DNA from: Actinomycetaceae bacterium
GTDB taxonomy: Bacteria > Actinomycetota > Actinomycetes > Actinomycetales > Actinomycetaceae
Direction of reading: 5' to 3'
NCBI GenBank assembly: GCA_028724905.1
Contig: JAQYTG010000005.1
Coordinates: 1 to 64,000, forward strand
DNA length: 64,000 nucleotides
Made by a program: the position numbers and the translations under genes. The notes below the pieces were generated by a model. That model was not told the origin of the DNA. It made no database searches and saw nothing but the letters and a program-made list of their open reading frames with translations. This document shows, piece after piece, positions 1 to 9,562 of the stretch (its first letter is position 1; the number at the start of each line of letters is the position of its first letter).

Positions 1-1140
1 TATCGGCCTGACGGTCGTTTTTATCCGTACGTTTGGAAGGTTAGACCGCTATGACTATTGTTGCTCATGTTTATTCTTATGTCGTGGGTGTTGATACCCA
101 TGCTCGGCATCACGTGTACTCAATCGTTCAGGCAACGACGGGTGAACTGCTTGGATCACGGACGTTCCCAGCAACCGAGGCAGGAATTAATCGTGCCATG
201 ACATGGGTGGTGAAACGGACAGACTCTCAGATGCAGACATTGTGGGTTATCGAGGGAACCGCCTCATATGGTGCCATCCTAACCGGCAAGGTCTTGGCCG
301 ACGGTTTTGAGGTTACACAGGCACCTCGTGTGGATTCTCAGCACCGGTACGGTTCTGGAAAGACTGATGATAAGGATTCTTTCCAGATGGCTCGAACAAC
401 TATGGGTTTACCGGTTGATAAGCTACGTAAACCGCGTCAGGGAAGCGGCGTTCGCCAAGCCGTCAAAATACTGGTAGCTTCCCGAGAATTCATGGCACGT
501 GAACGCACAAGCTATATCAATGCACTCACCGCGTTGGTGCGAAGTAATCCCCTTGGGATAGACGCACGCCACGCGTTATCAAGAATACAGATTGAGCAGA
601 TTTCAGCGTGGCGCCAGCGCGAGGAGAGTGTCGAGCTTCGAATTGCGCGGATCGAAGCCAAACGACTTGCCTGTCACGTTTGACGGCTCGATGAACAGTT
701 ACGTTCTAATGAAACAGAGCTCGTCAGTCTTGTCACGATCAGTGAAGCAGCCCCGTTGTTACAGGAGAAGGGCTTCGGCGCTGTCAGTGCCGCGAAGTGT
801 CTGGTGGTCTGGTCTCACTACGGTAGGGTGCGTACTGAAGCTGAGTTTGCTTCACTAGCCGGAGTCAGTCCGATCCCGGCCTCGTCAGGAAATATGATCA
901 GATACCGGCTCAACCGTGGAGGAGACCGGAAACTCAATAGCGCGATACACATGGTTGCCATTGTGAAGATGACCCACGACGAAGAAACAAAAGCATACGT
1001 CACGAGAAGACGAAAAGAGGGAAAAACTGACCGTGAAATCCGGCGCTGCATCAAACGCTATATCGCTCGCCACGTCTACCGCACCCTCAACGCTCAACAC
1101 ACGAACTACACAACCCCTTGACAAATATAGAAGAATCCTG
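1..1140 (+). mobile_element. IS110-family insertion sequence, left end outside window
   Basis: The element carries the broken IS110 transposase at 51-1121. The sequence just after it (about 1118-1140, CCCCTTGACAAATATAGAAG) looks like the right end of an IS110-type element. Only 50 bases lie upstream of the transposase, so the left end is not visible. IS110 elements lack long inverted repeats, so the right boundary is approximate. It adjoins an IS3 remnant, which suggests a nested insertion hot spot. Confidence 0.6.
51..1121 (+). pseudogene. IS110-family transposase, broken by an in-frame stop
   Basis: IS110 recombinases excise and insert their element using an N-terminal DEDD RuvC-like domain and a C-terminal transposase_20 domain. 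The N-terminal half has the first Asp in GVDTHARHH, the Glu in VIEGTASYG and the paired Asp in GKTDDKDSFQMAR. A TGA at 681-683 interrupts it. The same frame then continues without another stop from RLDEQLRSNETEL through the C-terminal domain (LASLAGVSPIPASSG, RYRLNRGGDRKLN) to 1121. About 356 codons in total match a full-length family member, so one point mutation (for example CGA to TGA) seems to be the only lesion. Read-through is possible but there is no sign of programmed recoding. Confidence 0.85.
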
Positions 1141-1189
1141 GGTTTTGTTCTGCTTCTTATACGGGGGAGGGTCAGTTCACTGGTCTGGT

Positions 1190-1388
1190 GTTTATTATAG
1201 CTGGTGATGATCTCTTCTGGGGTGGTGTAGCCGAGAGCTTCATGGAGACGGGTATTGTTCCACCAATAGACCCAGTTCAGTGTGGCCCATTTAACCTCCG
1301 TGCATGAACGCCAGGTCCGGGAGCAGATCAACTCAGTCTTGTACAGGCCGCCCGCGGTTTCTGCTAGAGCACTATCGTAGGAAGAAGA
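1190..1388 (-). pseudogene. IS3-family transposase OrfB, C-terminal fragment
   Basis: The minus strand encodes SYDSALAETAGGLYKTEL, then WATLNWVYWWNNTRLHEALGYTTPEE. This is the C-terminal end of the integrase-type (DDE) OrfB of IS3 elements, containing the last catalytic Glu region. No start codon or N-terminal catalytic Asp residues are present, and the frame runs on into IS110 sequence instead of stopping. It is therefore a remnant of about 66 codons. The product is not expected to be functional. Confidence 0.8.
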
Positions 1389-1403
1389 AATCGAGAACAT
1401 ATA

Positions 1404-1670
1404 TTGGCAGCCACACACGAAGTCAGCAACAATAAGAAACAGGGTAAACGCCTAGGAAGAAAACCCAGGGTATTTCACTCGAAAACCGAACACCCCACCA
1501 ACCCAGCAAGCCTGATCAAACCAGAACACTACACACCAAATACCATCAAACCAGACCCACCCCAAAAACCCGACAACCCACCCGAATACGACAATGCCGT
1601 CAACCCACACTATCCATGGGAAGACGGCATCCGGATCAGAAAAGGCTGGGCCGGACGATGCAAACCCTAA
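1404..1670 (+). pseudogene. Possible transposase C-terminal remnant
   Basis: An 88-codon frame whose coding strand is strongly A/C-rich (many CCA, AAC and CAC codons). It ends in HYPWEDGIRIRKGWAGRCKP. The RKGWAGR tail resembles the end of some actinobacterial IS1249-like transposases as I remember them, but this is recall and not a search result. The location in insertion-sequence debris supports a remnant. It could equally be non-coding. Confidence 0.25.
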
Positions 1671-1809
1671 AACAAGGCACGACACGCCGAATAAAGACAC
1701 ACTTTTTGCTACTTATCCCACTTTATTTAGACAGATCCGAAGGGGCATCAGACTGTCTAGCTGGGGTGTACCCAACTTGGACAGCGAATAGACACCCCAG
1801 ACACGAAGA

Positions 1810-1837
1810 AAGGCACCGCCCTCATAGACGGTGCCTT
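1810..1837 (-). terminator. Terminator after tmRNA (bidirectional)
   Basis: A 9-bp perfect stem (AAGGCACCG at 1810-1818 with CGGTGCCTT at 1829-1837) and a 10-nt loop. It is flanked by T-rich sequence on both sides, so it can serve either strand. It lies about 78 nt beyond the 3' end of the minus-strand tmRNA, its likely client. Confidence 0.7.
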
Positions 1838-1914
1838 CTTTCTGGCCTACGCCAGCAATACGTCAAGCACGAAATGTCTCCGCGTGAAGCGGAGTTCGAG
1901 CCTGCGTACTCGAG

Positions 1915-2289
1915 TGGAGCTGGGGAGAATTGAACTCCCGTCCGATAGTGCAAAACCCAAGCCTTCTCCGAGTGCAGTTTGCTCAGCGTTGTTTTTGGCT
2001 CGGACGCTCACGCAAACAAGTCGCCCACAAACCTAGCTGGCTAGATGTCGCGCGCAGGGCACCAGCACTCCTGCGAACCAGTGGCTTATAAAAACGACGC
2101 TACGAGTCCAGCGCATAAGCATCGCTGGCGTAACGGACTTCCTTAATGCGCTCGCGCAATCAGGCAGCGAGGGCGAAGTCAGACTTTGCCTTGTTGGCAG
2201 TTATGTTTTGCATCGAGGTTTAAGAGATCACCATGCGTTCTCTACTCGCTTCTCTTGTGCAGTCACTACCGTCGAAACCGATCAGCCCC
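1915..2289 (-). ncRNA. ssrA: tmRNA (transfer-messenger RNA)
   Basis: tmRNA rescues stalled ribosomes by acting first as an alanyl-tRNA and then as a short mRNA. The 5' end GGGGCTGATCGGTTTCGAC and the 3' end with GGGAGTTCAATTCTCCC (T-arm) then CAGCTCC form the tRNA-like acceptor stem (GGGGCTG paired with CAGCTCC, one G-U). The discriminator A is at 1915 and CCA is not encoded. The tag frame reads ANKAKSDFALAA from GCC at 2198 to the TGA at 2160-2162, ending in the usual ALAA degron recognised by ClpXP. The length of about 375 nt is normal. smpB is not adjacent in this window. Confidence 0.95.
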
Positions 2290-2949
2290 ATATTTAGTTG
2301 TCATCCAACACAGCTACGCAACCCGCCCGCTGTTCGGCGTCACCATTGCTGCCAGTGCAACCACCGTAGCGTTATGCTTGACGGCAACGGGTCGCTCAGC
2401 AACAGAACATAGATCTACTTCAGTTTGCAGCCTAGCCCATGTACTGTAGCACATTCCAATTCAGTTGGGAAGAGCGGGGTCTATTTCGGAGTGCAACGTC
2501 TTTTACGATTGTGGGTGTCGATAGTGCATCGAAAAGAAGGTTGCCCTCCTATGGGTATAAGTTATCGTCATGTGACGCTTGAAGATCCGCGGGTTCTAGT
2601 TCGAAGCGCTCTGGGTGGGCTGCTAGTTACTGGGTAAGCTGCTGGTTACGTGAGAACTCGATTCCAATTCGCGGCAATCGTGTTTGGGTAGGTTCACCTT
2701 TAGTCGCCCTATTTTCTGCGTTTTGCTTTCTTAGATAGCTCTCTGGTTCTTTTGTCTGTACGTTTCTCTTCGATATGTATCCCTTCTAGAAATTAAGAGT
2801 TCTGTAAATGTTTCAACCCTAGCCCTCGCGCCCGTGACCATTGGATAGCTCATGGCCATGAGATATGCGGCTTAGGTTGATTAAGGCGGCAGGCTAGTGG
2901 GGTAAGTTTTAGGAGTGACGTCAATGGTGAGATGGAAGGCAGATAATAA
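2290..2949. other. Intergenic region upstream of ssrA, no gene seen
   Basis: About 660 bases lie between the tmRNA 5' end and the next plausible gene. Short open frames occur on both strands, but none has a ribosome binding site, a recognisable product or gene-like composition. The ssrA promoter must lie in the first part, on the minus strand. I could not identify a convincing -35/-10 pair. Confidence 0.5.
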
Positions 2950-3354
2950 GTGAATAGCATGGATCAGACTCAGGTTTCGGGATTGTCGAAAGTATTCGAG
3001 GATCGCATGGAAACGCTTATAGATGCAGAGTCTTGGTATGTGTTGGATTTCATTCCTTTTCAGCCGCAAGGTGCTGATTTCTTAGAGTATGAGCGGTTCT
3101 TAGAAACAGGTGACTACATTGAGGATTTTGCTAAGCGGATTTGTTTTATCGCATTGACGCTGGTGGCTGAGTATGAGGCAGAGGTGATATGCCTGACCGA
3201 AAGCGAAGCATTTTTCGACATACATCCAGAGTTGAAACCTGGTGAGAATCTTCGCCAGCTATCCTATGAGCGGCTCTGGGCAATTATCTATGACGTGATC
3301 GTGAATGAGCTTTCCTCCGTGCATATCTTTTTCGCTAAAAAGATATGCTGGTGA
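2950..3354 (+). CDS. Hypothetical acidic protein, 134 aa
   Basis: Not recognised. The protein is acidic and rich in Glu, Phe and Tyr, with no signal peptide and no clear membrane helix. A GGAAGG at 2933-2938 sits 11 nt before the GTG at 2950; an ATG at 2959 is the alternative start. The last dozen codons are formed by a perfect hairpin (3321-3348), so the natural C-terminus may be disturbed or the gene may simply end in its own terminator-like structure. No neighbour suggests a role. Confidence 0.55.
   Translation: MNSMDQTQVSGLSKVFEDRMETLIDAESWYVLDFIPFQPQGADFLEYERFLETGDYIEDFAKRICFIALTLVAEYEAEVICLTESEAFFDIHPELKPGENLRQLSYERLWAIIYDVIVNELSSVHIFFAKKICW
3321..3348. repeat. Perfect 12-bp inverted repeat at a gene end
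   Basis: GCATATCTTTTT, then a 4-nt loop CGCT, then AAAAAGATATGC. It ends three bases before the stop codon of the gene at 2950-3354. It could act as a transcription terminator embedded in the coding end, although no T-run follows the stem on the plus strand. Confidence 0.7.
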
Positions 3355-3404
3355 GCATTGATGGTGCACTGCGAGTCACGCTCTACAATGCTAGCGGAGA
3401 GTTC

Positions 3405-3587
3405 CTACGCATAGTGGATCTCCTCGCGCAGCGTAATGGTCTCTTCGTCAAACATCATGGCAGCGATGGACGCGTCACGTCGCTTTGAACGTCGAGTAGG
3501 ATCACGCATCAACTGCGAGATGCTGGCACGGTTCGGAGCTATAGGACGATAGTTATTGGTGGTTTTGTGTTCGACTATCAGCGTCAC
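3405..3587 (-). CDS. Possible short hypothetical protein or gene fragment
   Basis: A 60-codon minus-strand frame starting at GTG. The segment PNRASISQLMRDPTRRSKRRDASIAAMMFDEETITLREE looks like a real soluble protein and not random frame content. There is no clear ribosome binding site and no recognisable family. It may be the 3' remnant of a longer gene. The rest of the 3355-3752 stretch holds nothing I can support. Confidence 0.3.
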   Translation of the reverse strand: MTLIVEHKTTNNYRPIAPNRASISQLMRDPTRRSKRRDASIAAMMFDEETITLREEIHYA

Positions 3588-3752
3588 AAGTTAGCTGACC
3601 GATGGCGCCTTGCCAAGCTGTCGCCGTCACCGCCACACAGATGCACCTTGCCAAGATGTCTAGTCTCACCACTGCACTTCGCCGCCACGCCGCTGCCACC
3701 ACACTGCTGCAACTCACCGAGTTGGCTGGCCGATTCCGTCATTCACCTTGGA

Positions 3753-4439
3753 TCAGCCTGCCGGATGGGCGCGTTCGTTTGTTATCAGCGTGCGCAGGAG
3801 TGCTGGGCGGTGAGTTTCGTCGTCACTAAATCCGCCGACGTGCTCCACGGCCCACGAGTAGAAGTCGTTTGCACCGCTGAGTAGCCCTAAGACGAAACCG
3901 CGTGGGGATACAGTGTAGCTGGCATCTGCTAACTCGAAGACTGCGCTGTCTCCAGCTTTCCGTAGTGCTAGCGAATATGGTTGATCTTCTAAAAGCGTGT
4001 GACCGCTGCCGGTGTGTGCATAATCCGTGATGACGTCCATCATGCAGCGCCAAAATCCTCCCACTTCGCCCCAGAAGTCCACAGGCATGAGTTCGATACC
4101 GCCAGAACGGAGGGAGACAAATCCGTCTGCCATGTGCCGTAAGTACCATGACTGAGAATGCCAGACGTGGCTAGCCTCGTGAGGGGCAGCTGAGAGTGAG
4201 ATCAAATAATCGCCGTGGTGGCGCGCATACTCGCTTGATATCACCGGCTGTCGTAAAACGAACGTCTCGCATACGACGTCACGGTAGGGAGCCCAGGCCA
4301 CATCTTTCAACATGAGTACCTCCGGTGGGGATTCGGCTGCTCGGCTCTGCGCAATGCGACCAGCGTGCCTGAGAGTATGACGGCAGGGGAATGCATCAAA
4401 GTATAACGTTTTTGACAGTTGTAGAGCATCACTTCCCAC
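3753..4439 (-). CDS. Hypothetical protein, about 228 aa
   Basis: Not recognised. The long minus-strand frame has coherent protein-like composition (Trp-, Tyr- and His-rich soluble sequence such as HHGDYLISLSAAPHEASHVWHSQSWY). There is no signal peptide or membrane segment. The GTG start at 4439 has no good ribosome binding site; an internal Met near residue 43 (MLKDVAW) is an alternative. It is divergent from ftsK with about 265 bases between them. Confidence 0.55.
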   Translation of the reverse strand: MGSDALQLSKTLYFDAFPCRHTLRHAGRIAQSRAAESPPEVLMLKDVAWAPYRDVVCETFVLRQPVISSEYARHHGDYLISLSAAPHEASHVWHSQSWYLRHMADGFVSLRSGGIELMPVDFWGEVGGFWRCMMDVITDYAHTGSGHTLLEDQPYSLALRKAGDSAVFELADASYTVSPRGFVLGLLSGANDFYSWAVEHVGGFSDDETHRPALLRTLITNERAHPAG

Positions 4440-4485
4440 ACTCGTAAGAATGCTGCACTCAGCGTGTTGTCCGCAGCTGCGGCTT

Positions 4486-4590
4486 GTGGTGGCGAGCTAA
4501 AGCTCTCCTGCGGTATCTATAAAGCTCGTCTGTGGCGGTGAGCTAAAGCCTGCCTGTGCTACTTATCAAAGCTCTTGAAGCTCGCTTGCA
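4486..4590. repeat. Degenerate direct repeat upstream of ftsK
   Basis: Roughly 50-base imperfect copies sharing GTGGCGAGCTAAAGC / GTGGCGGTGAGCTAAAGC and TATCTATAAAGCTCG / TACTTATCAAAGCTC. It lies between the divergent gene at 3753-4439 and ftsK. No function is evident. Confidence 0.45.
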
Positions 4591-4704
4591 CCACCTATCG
4601 AGCCTTGCGCTGCACTAGCCGTACAATAGCAGTCGTAGAATAAGCGGTAGATATCGGCTAGAGCGCGGATATCTCGTAGGTAGCTTGTGGTAAGGAGATT
4701 CGTA

Positions 4705-7700
4705 GTGGCTCGCAAACCTGCTCGGCGTACACAGAAGATGACGTCTACTTCCTCGGCGTCAAAATCGCTGAGTACGAGCGGAGGCATTCGCAGCTCACAA
4801 GGTCAGGATGCTGGCCAGGGCACAGGTGCTGGCTCTGCTGGGGGCGACGTTCGTGCGGCCAATGAAGCTGGCGGTCAAGGACGTTCTTCTCGTGACGGCG
4901 TAGCCATCGTGCTGATAGCGTTGGCCATTCTCGTAGCTCTCACGGAGTGGTTTGCGCTGCCAGGGATTTTGCTCCAGTTGCTTCATCATCTGGTGGCAGG
5001 GCTGCTAGGGGTGGTTGCTTACGCTCTGCCAGTGGTGCTGGTAGCCATTGCCGTCACGCTTTTTCGCCGTGCCACTTTACACACCCATGCGCGTCTCTAT
5101 CTTGCACTGGTGCTGATCGCGGTCGCAGTGGTTGGGATTGTGCATATCGCTTGTGGTGGGCCAGATCCCACGGGGGACTTTGCACAGGTGGAAGCTGCCG
5201 GAGGCCTCATCGGCTGGATCGTCGGCGGGGCGCTCAGCGCGCTAGTCTCCGTGTGGGGGGCGGTGCCGCTACTAATCTTGCTGATCCTTTACGCCATATT
5301 GCAAGCTGCCCAGATGTCTGTGCGTGACGCCGTAGCCTGGGTAGGCAGCAAACGCGCGGAACATTCTCAACGCCGAGCTGATAAAACTCAGTTGAGCCGC
5401 AAGAGCGAGACGGCAGCAGATGATACTCGTACTTCTCAGGGGTCACTGGCTGATTTCTTTGGCACGGAAAGCCAAGCGGATACTGATCGTACTAGTGTCT
5501 GTGAGGGCGGGCAGGCAGAGGATCCATCAGCGTCACCCGCTGCTGAGCACTCTGGAGCTGCAGACTCTCACGGTGCACCACATGACGGTGCCGAGAGTGC
5601 GCCAACAGTAGTGACGAAAGCCGCCGGTAAACTTGCGGGCACAGCTGCTCAAGAGGCTGGGCAAGGAGTGGCTCACGGTTCCACAGCTGCGGTTTCGGCT
5701 CACGATGGAGAGGTCAAAGCTGGGCGTGCTGGAGCTAGCTCACTCGCTGCTGCAGCCGGAAGAAAGTTGCTCAAACCTCCTGTTCCCGTGCCCTCGCCAC
5801 AGCGGGTTGAACAGATGGAGCTCTCATCGAATATCACCTACACGCTCCCGAGCTACGATATGCTCAAAGCTGGTCCACCACACAAAGAGCGCTCGCAGGT
5901 GAATGAAGACGTCGTAGAGGCGCTCACTCGGGTCTTCGCAGAGTTCAAAGTAGATGCACAGGTGGTGGGTTTTCAACGTGGGCCTACCGTCACGCAGTAT
6001 GAAGTTGAGCTTGGTCCAGGCGTGAAAGTAGATCGGGTCACTCAGCTTTCTAAAGACATTGCTTATGCTGTGGCTAGTGCGGATGTGCGTATTATTTCCC
6101 CGATTCCTGGAAAGAGTGCAATCGGTATCGAGATCCCAAACAAAGATCGGGAGATCGTCTATATCGGTGATGTTTTGCGTTCACAGGTGGCGTTGAAAAA
6201 TTCACATCCGTTGGCCGTTGGTGTGGGCAAAAACGTAGAGGGCAAATACGAAATTGCCAACCTAGCCAAGATGCCGCACCTGCTGGTGGCTGGTGCTACC
6301 GGCGCGGGAAAATCCAGCTTTATCAATTCGATGATCGTCTCGATCCTTATGCGGGCTACACCCGATCAGGTGCGGATGATTCTGGTGGATCCTAAGCGCG
6401 TTGAACTCACGATTTACGCCGGTATTCCGCATCTGATTACCCCCATTATCACCAATCCCAAGAAAGCTGCAGAAGCTCTCGAATGGGTGGTGAAAGAGAT
6501 GGATCAACGTTATGACGATCTGGCTACCTATCATTACAAACACATCGACGATCTAAATAAGGCGATTCGGGAAGGAACTGTACGTCCGATTGATGGTTCG
6601 CATCGGGAGCTCAAGCCTTATCCGTATCTGGTGGTGGTCGTGGACGAGTTGGCCGACATGATGATGGTTGCTCCAAGGGACGTCGAGGCGTCTATTCAGC
6701 GCATCACACAGCTGGCGCGTGCCGCGGGGATTCATCTGGTGCTGGCCACTCAGCGCCCCTCTGTGGATGTGGTGACTGGTCTCATCAAGGCGAACATTCC
6801 CTCGCGGCTGGCTTTTATGACCTCTTCGCTCACGGATTCGCGGGTGATTCTCGATCAGCCTGGGGCAGAGAAGTTGATTGGTATGGGTGATGCCCTCTTC
6901 TTGCCTTCGGGAGCCTCGAAACCTCGGCGTTTGCAGGGGGCGTGGGTAGATGAAGAAGAGATCGCCGGCGTCGTCAAACACGTGAAAGCCCAGATGCAGC
7001 CGATCTACAGAGACGACGTGATTCCGAAAGAGGAACAGAAGCGGATCGACGAGGAGATTGGGGATGATCTGGATACGCTGCTGCAAGCTGCTGAGCTGGT
7101 GGTGAGCACCGAATATGCGGCTACGTCGATGTTGCAACGTAAGCTGCGTATTGGTTTTGCGAAAGCTGGCCGCATGATGGATCTGCTCGAATCGCGCGGA
7201 ATTGTGGGGCCGGCACAGGGATCTAAGGCGCGAGATGTATTAGTGACGCCAGAGCAACTGCCAGACGTATTGGCGCTGATCCGTGGGGAAAATGTGGATC
7301 TGAGTTCGCCATCTTCGGCTGATACTAGCTATGGGGACGATATTGATCGTTACTTGGACGTAGAAGAGTTGGGTGACGTCACGGAAGCTCGAGAAGCGAG
7401 CGCCGACGTGCAGCCTTTTGCCCATCAACGTGCTGTAGTGCAGACGGAGGGGGAGTCGAGCGCGCTGGAGGCTGGTGACGTCACCGAGGATGGCGGCGAA
7501 GATAGTGATGATGAGGGTGCTATGGCGGGCGTGAGGAACGCGGTCGGTACTGTGGATGCGGCTGGCGTGGTTAGTTCGGCTGGCGTGACTGGCGCGGTTA
7601 GTGGGGCTGGCGCGGCGGGCTACTCCCATGATGGGCGTACAGTGGTGGTGCAGATGGATTCGCGCTACGCCAAGGATCCACTGGCTGATCAGACGCCGGA

Positions 7701-7782
7701 GGATGACGGATACATCTACGATATTGACGATCCAAACGCGCCCGACAGTGAAGATGCCTGGCAGCTCACGGGAAGGGACTAA
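4705..7782 (+). CDS. ftsK: DNA translocase FtsK/SpoIIIE
   Basis: A membrane-anchored hexameric ATPase that pumps chromosomal DNA through the closing septum. The N-terminus carries about four hydrophobic helices (residues ~60-205). A long Ala/Gly/Gln-rich linker follows (~225-365), then the alpha/beta motor with Walker [10 protein letters not shown] near residue 530, the DPKRVEL motif and Walker [12 protein letters not shown]. The DNA-reading gamma winged helix ([20 protein letters not shown]...GSKARDVLV) comes next, followed by an extra ~170-residue acidic and Ala/Gly-rich tail. The GTG at 4705 is chosen because AAGGAG ends 7 nt upstream; a GTG at 4687 overlaps that site. pgsA follows after 7 bases. 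Confidence 0.97.
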   Translation: MARKPARRTQKMTSTSSASKSLSTSGGIRSSQGQDAGQGTGAGSAGGDVRAANEAGGQGRSSRDGVAIVLIALAILVALTEWFALPGILLQLLHHLVAGLLGVVAYALPVVLVAIAVTLFRRATLHTHARLYLALVLIAVAVVGIVHIACGGPDPTGDFAQVEAAGGLIGWIVGGALSALVSVWGAVPLLILLILYAILQAAQMSVRDAVAWVGSKRAEHSQRRADKTQLSRKSETAADDTRTSQGSLADFFGTESQADTDRTSVCEGGQAEDPSASPAAEHSGAADSHGAPHDGAESAPTVVTKAAGKLAGTAAQEAGQGVAHGSTAAVSAHDGEVKAGRAGASSLAAAAGRKLLKPPVPVPSPQRVEQMELSSNITYTLPSYDMLKAGPPHKERSQVNEDVVEALTRVFAEFKVDAQVVGFQRGPTVTQYEVELGPGVKVDRVTQLSKDIAYAVASADVRIISPIPGKSAIGIEIPNKDREIVYIGDVLRSQVALKNSHPLAVGVGKNVEGKYEIANLAKMPHLLVAGATGAGKSSFINSMIVSILMRATPDQVRMILVDPKRVELTIYAGIPHLITPIITNPKKAAEALEWVVKEMDQRYDDLATYHYKHIDDLNKAIREGTVRPIDGSHRELKPYPYLVVVVDELADMMMVAPRDVEASIQRITQLARAAGIHLVLATQRPSVDVVTGLIKANIPSRLAFMTSSLTDSRVILDQPGAEKLIGMGDALFLPSGASKPRRLQGAWVDEEEIAGVVKHVKAQMQPIYRDDVIPKEEQKRIDEEIGDDLDTLLQAAELVVSTEYAATSMLQRKLRIGFAKAGRMMDLLESRGIVGPAQGSKARDVLVTPEQLPDVLALIRGENVDLSSPSSADTSYGDDIDRYLDVEELGDVTEAREASADVQPFAHQRAVVQTEGESSALEAGDVTEDGGEDSDDEGAMAGVRNAVGTVDAAGVVSSAGVTGAVSGAGAAGYSHDGRTVVVQMDSRYAKDPLADQTPEDDGYIYDIDDPNAPDSEDAWQLTGRD

Positions 7783-7789
7783 ATCAATC

Positions 7790-8425
7790 ATGGCATTGAC
7801 AACGAAAAATGACGCCGGCGACGACGTCCCGCTGCTCAACCTGCCCAATGTGCTGACGATTATTCGACTGGTGCTGGTGCCGGCGTTTGTGGTGCTCTAT
7901 TGGGTGGATACCCCTGAACGGCGATGGTGGGCACTGGCCGTGTTTGTGCTGGCAGCGCTCACGGATAAGCTCGATGGATATTTTGCCCGATCGCGTTCAC
8001 TGATCACGGATTTCGGCAAGCTAGCTGATTCGATAGCAGATAAAGCGCTGATTATCGCGGCGCTGGTGCTTCTGAGTTGGCACGGTCTGCTGTGGTGGTG
8101 GGTCACGGCTCTCTTCATTGTGCGAGAGCTGGGGATTACCTGGCTCAAGATGGCGTTGAAGAATCGCAAGGTGATTGCAGCGGGCTGGCAGGGCAAGGTC
8201 AAGATGGTCTTTCAAAGCGTGGGCATCGCCTTGGTGCTGGTGCCGTGGGAGACGATTTTTGTCAATACTCAGGGGCGTGCGCACGGCGCGTGGAGTGACG
8301 TCAGCTTCGTCTGTTACACGGTGGGATGGTCGTGTATTGCGCTCGCCTTAGTGTTTGCGTTCACCTCGGCGTGGGGCTACATCCACGAGGGCGTGCGGCT
8401 TGTGCGTGAGCGCCCTGAGCGATAG
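7790..8425 (+). CDS. pgsA: CDP-diacylglycerol--glycerol-3-phosphate phosphatidyltransferase
   Basis: Integral membrane enzyme making phosphatidylglycerol phosphate. The CDP-alcohol phosphotransferase signature is complete: D-x2-DG-x2-AR-x8-G-x3-D-x3-D within residues ~59-83 (LDGYFAR then GKLADSIAD). Several hydrophobic helices surround it and the 211-aa length is normal. The ATG at 7790 starts MALTTKNDAG, 7 bases after the ftsK stop, implying one operon. Longer upstream frames overlap ftsK and are not used. cardiolipin/PgsA placement beside ftsK and cinA is the usual actinobacterial order. Confidence 0.95.
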   Translation: MALTTKNDAGDDVPLLNLPNVLTIIRLVLVPAFVVLYWVDTPERRWWALAVFVLAALTDKLDGYFARSRSLITDFGKLADSIADKALIIAALVLLSWHGLLWWWVTALFIVRELGITWLKMALKNRKVIAAGWQGKVKMVFQSVGIALVLVPWETIFVNTQGRAHGAWSDVSFVCYTVGWSCIALALVFAFTSAWGYIHEGVRLVRERPER

Positions 8426-8596
8426 GCTGCGTGACGGTGATCAGACCTAGGAGACTATATAAGTGCGGCTTTGACGTGAGAGACTCGCACCGTAGGCACA
8501 TACGGCTTGCCGCTCGCACGATAGCCAAATATGGCTTGCTGATCATGCAACAGGCAAACCCAATGTGGCTGGCGAAACGCGGGAGCTGATGATGTG

Positions 8597-8630
8597 CGTG
8601 AAAGCGTGAGTTTCGTGAAAGCGTGAGTTT
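8597..8630. repeat. Perfect 17-bp tandem duplication
   Basis: CGTGAAAGCGTGAGTTT occurs twice head-to-tail (8597-8613 and 8614-8630), in the 429-base gap between pgsA and cinA. The rest of that gap holds further short imperfect repeats (GGCTTAGCTTA-like at 8740-8780) and no gene. Confidence 0.85.
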
Positions 8631-8854
8631 ATAGGAGCCGAGCTGACGAAGTACTGATCGCATTGAGAGGATGGACGTATGAGGTGCCGATCTTATGACG
8701 CTTAGGTGATGCCTAAATCATCGGGCTCCTGGCTTAAATCAGGGGCTTAACTTAGCTTAGTCGAGGCTTAGCTTACGAGGCGCTGAGTTTATCGAATGCT
8801 GAGCTCATCAGGCGCGAATTGGTAACTATAAGGGCACGGAGTGGAGGATCGGCC

Positions 8855-9352
8855 ATGATCGGAGCATCGAAGAGGGCGGTGCATCTGGCGCAGAGGGTGC
8901 TCGATGCCGCAGTGGAGCACCGGGTGCATATTGCGGTAGCGGAGTCGCTTACGGGAGGGGCGCTCGCTGCCACTCTTGTGAGCGTGCCAGGAGCTTCTGA
9001 GGTGTTTCGGGGCGGTGCCGTCACGTATGCAACCGATACGAAAGCGAGTGTTCTGCGTGTAGATGCTGCGCATCTGGCTCGCACGGGGCCGGTAGATCCG
9101 ATAGTAGCTCAGCAGATGGCGCGTGGCGTGGCGCAGTTGTTTGGGGCAGATTATGCACTCGCAACCACCGGCGTGGCTGGCCCTGGCTCTGCAGACGGGC
9201 ACGATGCAGGCACAGTGTTTATTGGCGTCGTGACGCCGAACGGGAGCGCAGCTACGGAATGCCATTTTGCGGGAGATCGTGACGCCGTGCGGGCGCAGAC
9301 GGTGGAGCGGGCGCTGGAAATCCTGCTTGCGGCTCTGGAGGAAATGCAGTAA
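8855..9352 (+). CDS. cinA: CinA C-terminal family protein (NMN deamidase type)
   Basis: Single-domain CinA_C protein, the family that hydrolyses nicotinamide mononucleotide to nicotinate mononucleotide in pyridine nucleotide salvage (PncC). Family motifs are AESLTGGALAATLVSVPGAS (residues ~29-48), YATDTKASVL and the TTGVAGPG loop near residue 105. The 165-aa length fits the stand-alone form without the N-terminal MoeA-like domain. The ATG at 8855 follows GGAGGATC; the frame is open further upstream without better starts. Placement before clgR and recA is the common actinobacterial arrangement. Confidence 0.92.
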   Translation: MIGASKRAVHLAQRVLDAAVEHRVHIAVAESLTGGALAATLVSVPGASEVFRGGAVTYATDTKASVLRVDAAHLARTGPVDPIVAQQMARGVAQLFGADYALATTGVAGPGSADGHDAGTVFIGVVTPNGSAATECHFAGDRDAVRAQTVERALEILLAALEEMQ

Positions 9353-9391
9353 CGGGAGGAAATGTAATAACGCGCTATTTGGAGCTGCTGC

Positions 9392-9562
9392 TCACGATTG
9401 GTGCTGCTCACGATCACTCACCATAATTTTCCAGGCTGCCGCGAGCGCTATGCCTAAGCATACAAAAGCGGCCAATAGCTGCAGTATGTTAGTGTCACTT
9501 ATGTGGGTGGGACTGGAGAAAAAAGATATCTCGTTCATGCGCATCCTGCCATCGCTACTCAT
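9392..9562 (-). CDS. Small membrane protein, second part of a broken or coupled pair
   Basis: 56 codons from the ATG at 9562, which overlaps the TGA of the upstream frame (ATGA). The product has one hydrophobic helix, NILQLLAAFVCLGIALAAAW. It may be the C-terminal half of one four-helix membrane protein split by a frameshift at 9559-9562, since the third helix of the upstream frame is cut short there. A translationally coupled second gene is the alternative. Confidence 0.4.
   Translation of the reverse strand: MSSDGRMRMNEISFFSSPTHISDTNILQLLAAFVCLGIALAAAWKIMVSDREQHQS

Noticed and set aside
885..1418. 177-codon minus-strand frame as one gene
   Set aside because: Only the segment 1190-1388 matches an IS3 OrfB. 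The remainder is antisense to the IS110 transposase or unrelated sequence.
3567..3884. Plus-strand open frames
   Set aside because: They overlap the better-supported minus-strand gene at 3753-4439, have no ribosome binding site and are unusually Pro/His/Cys-rich.
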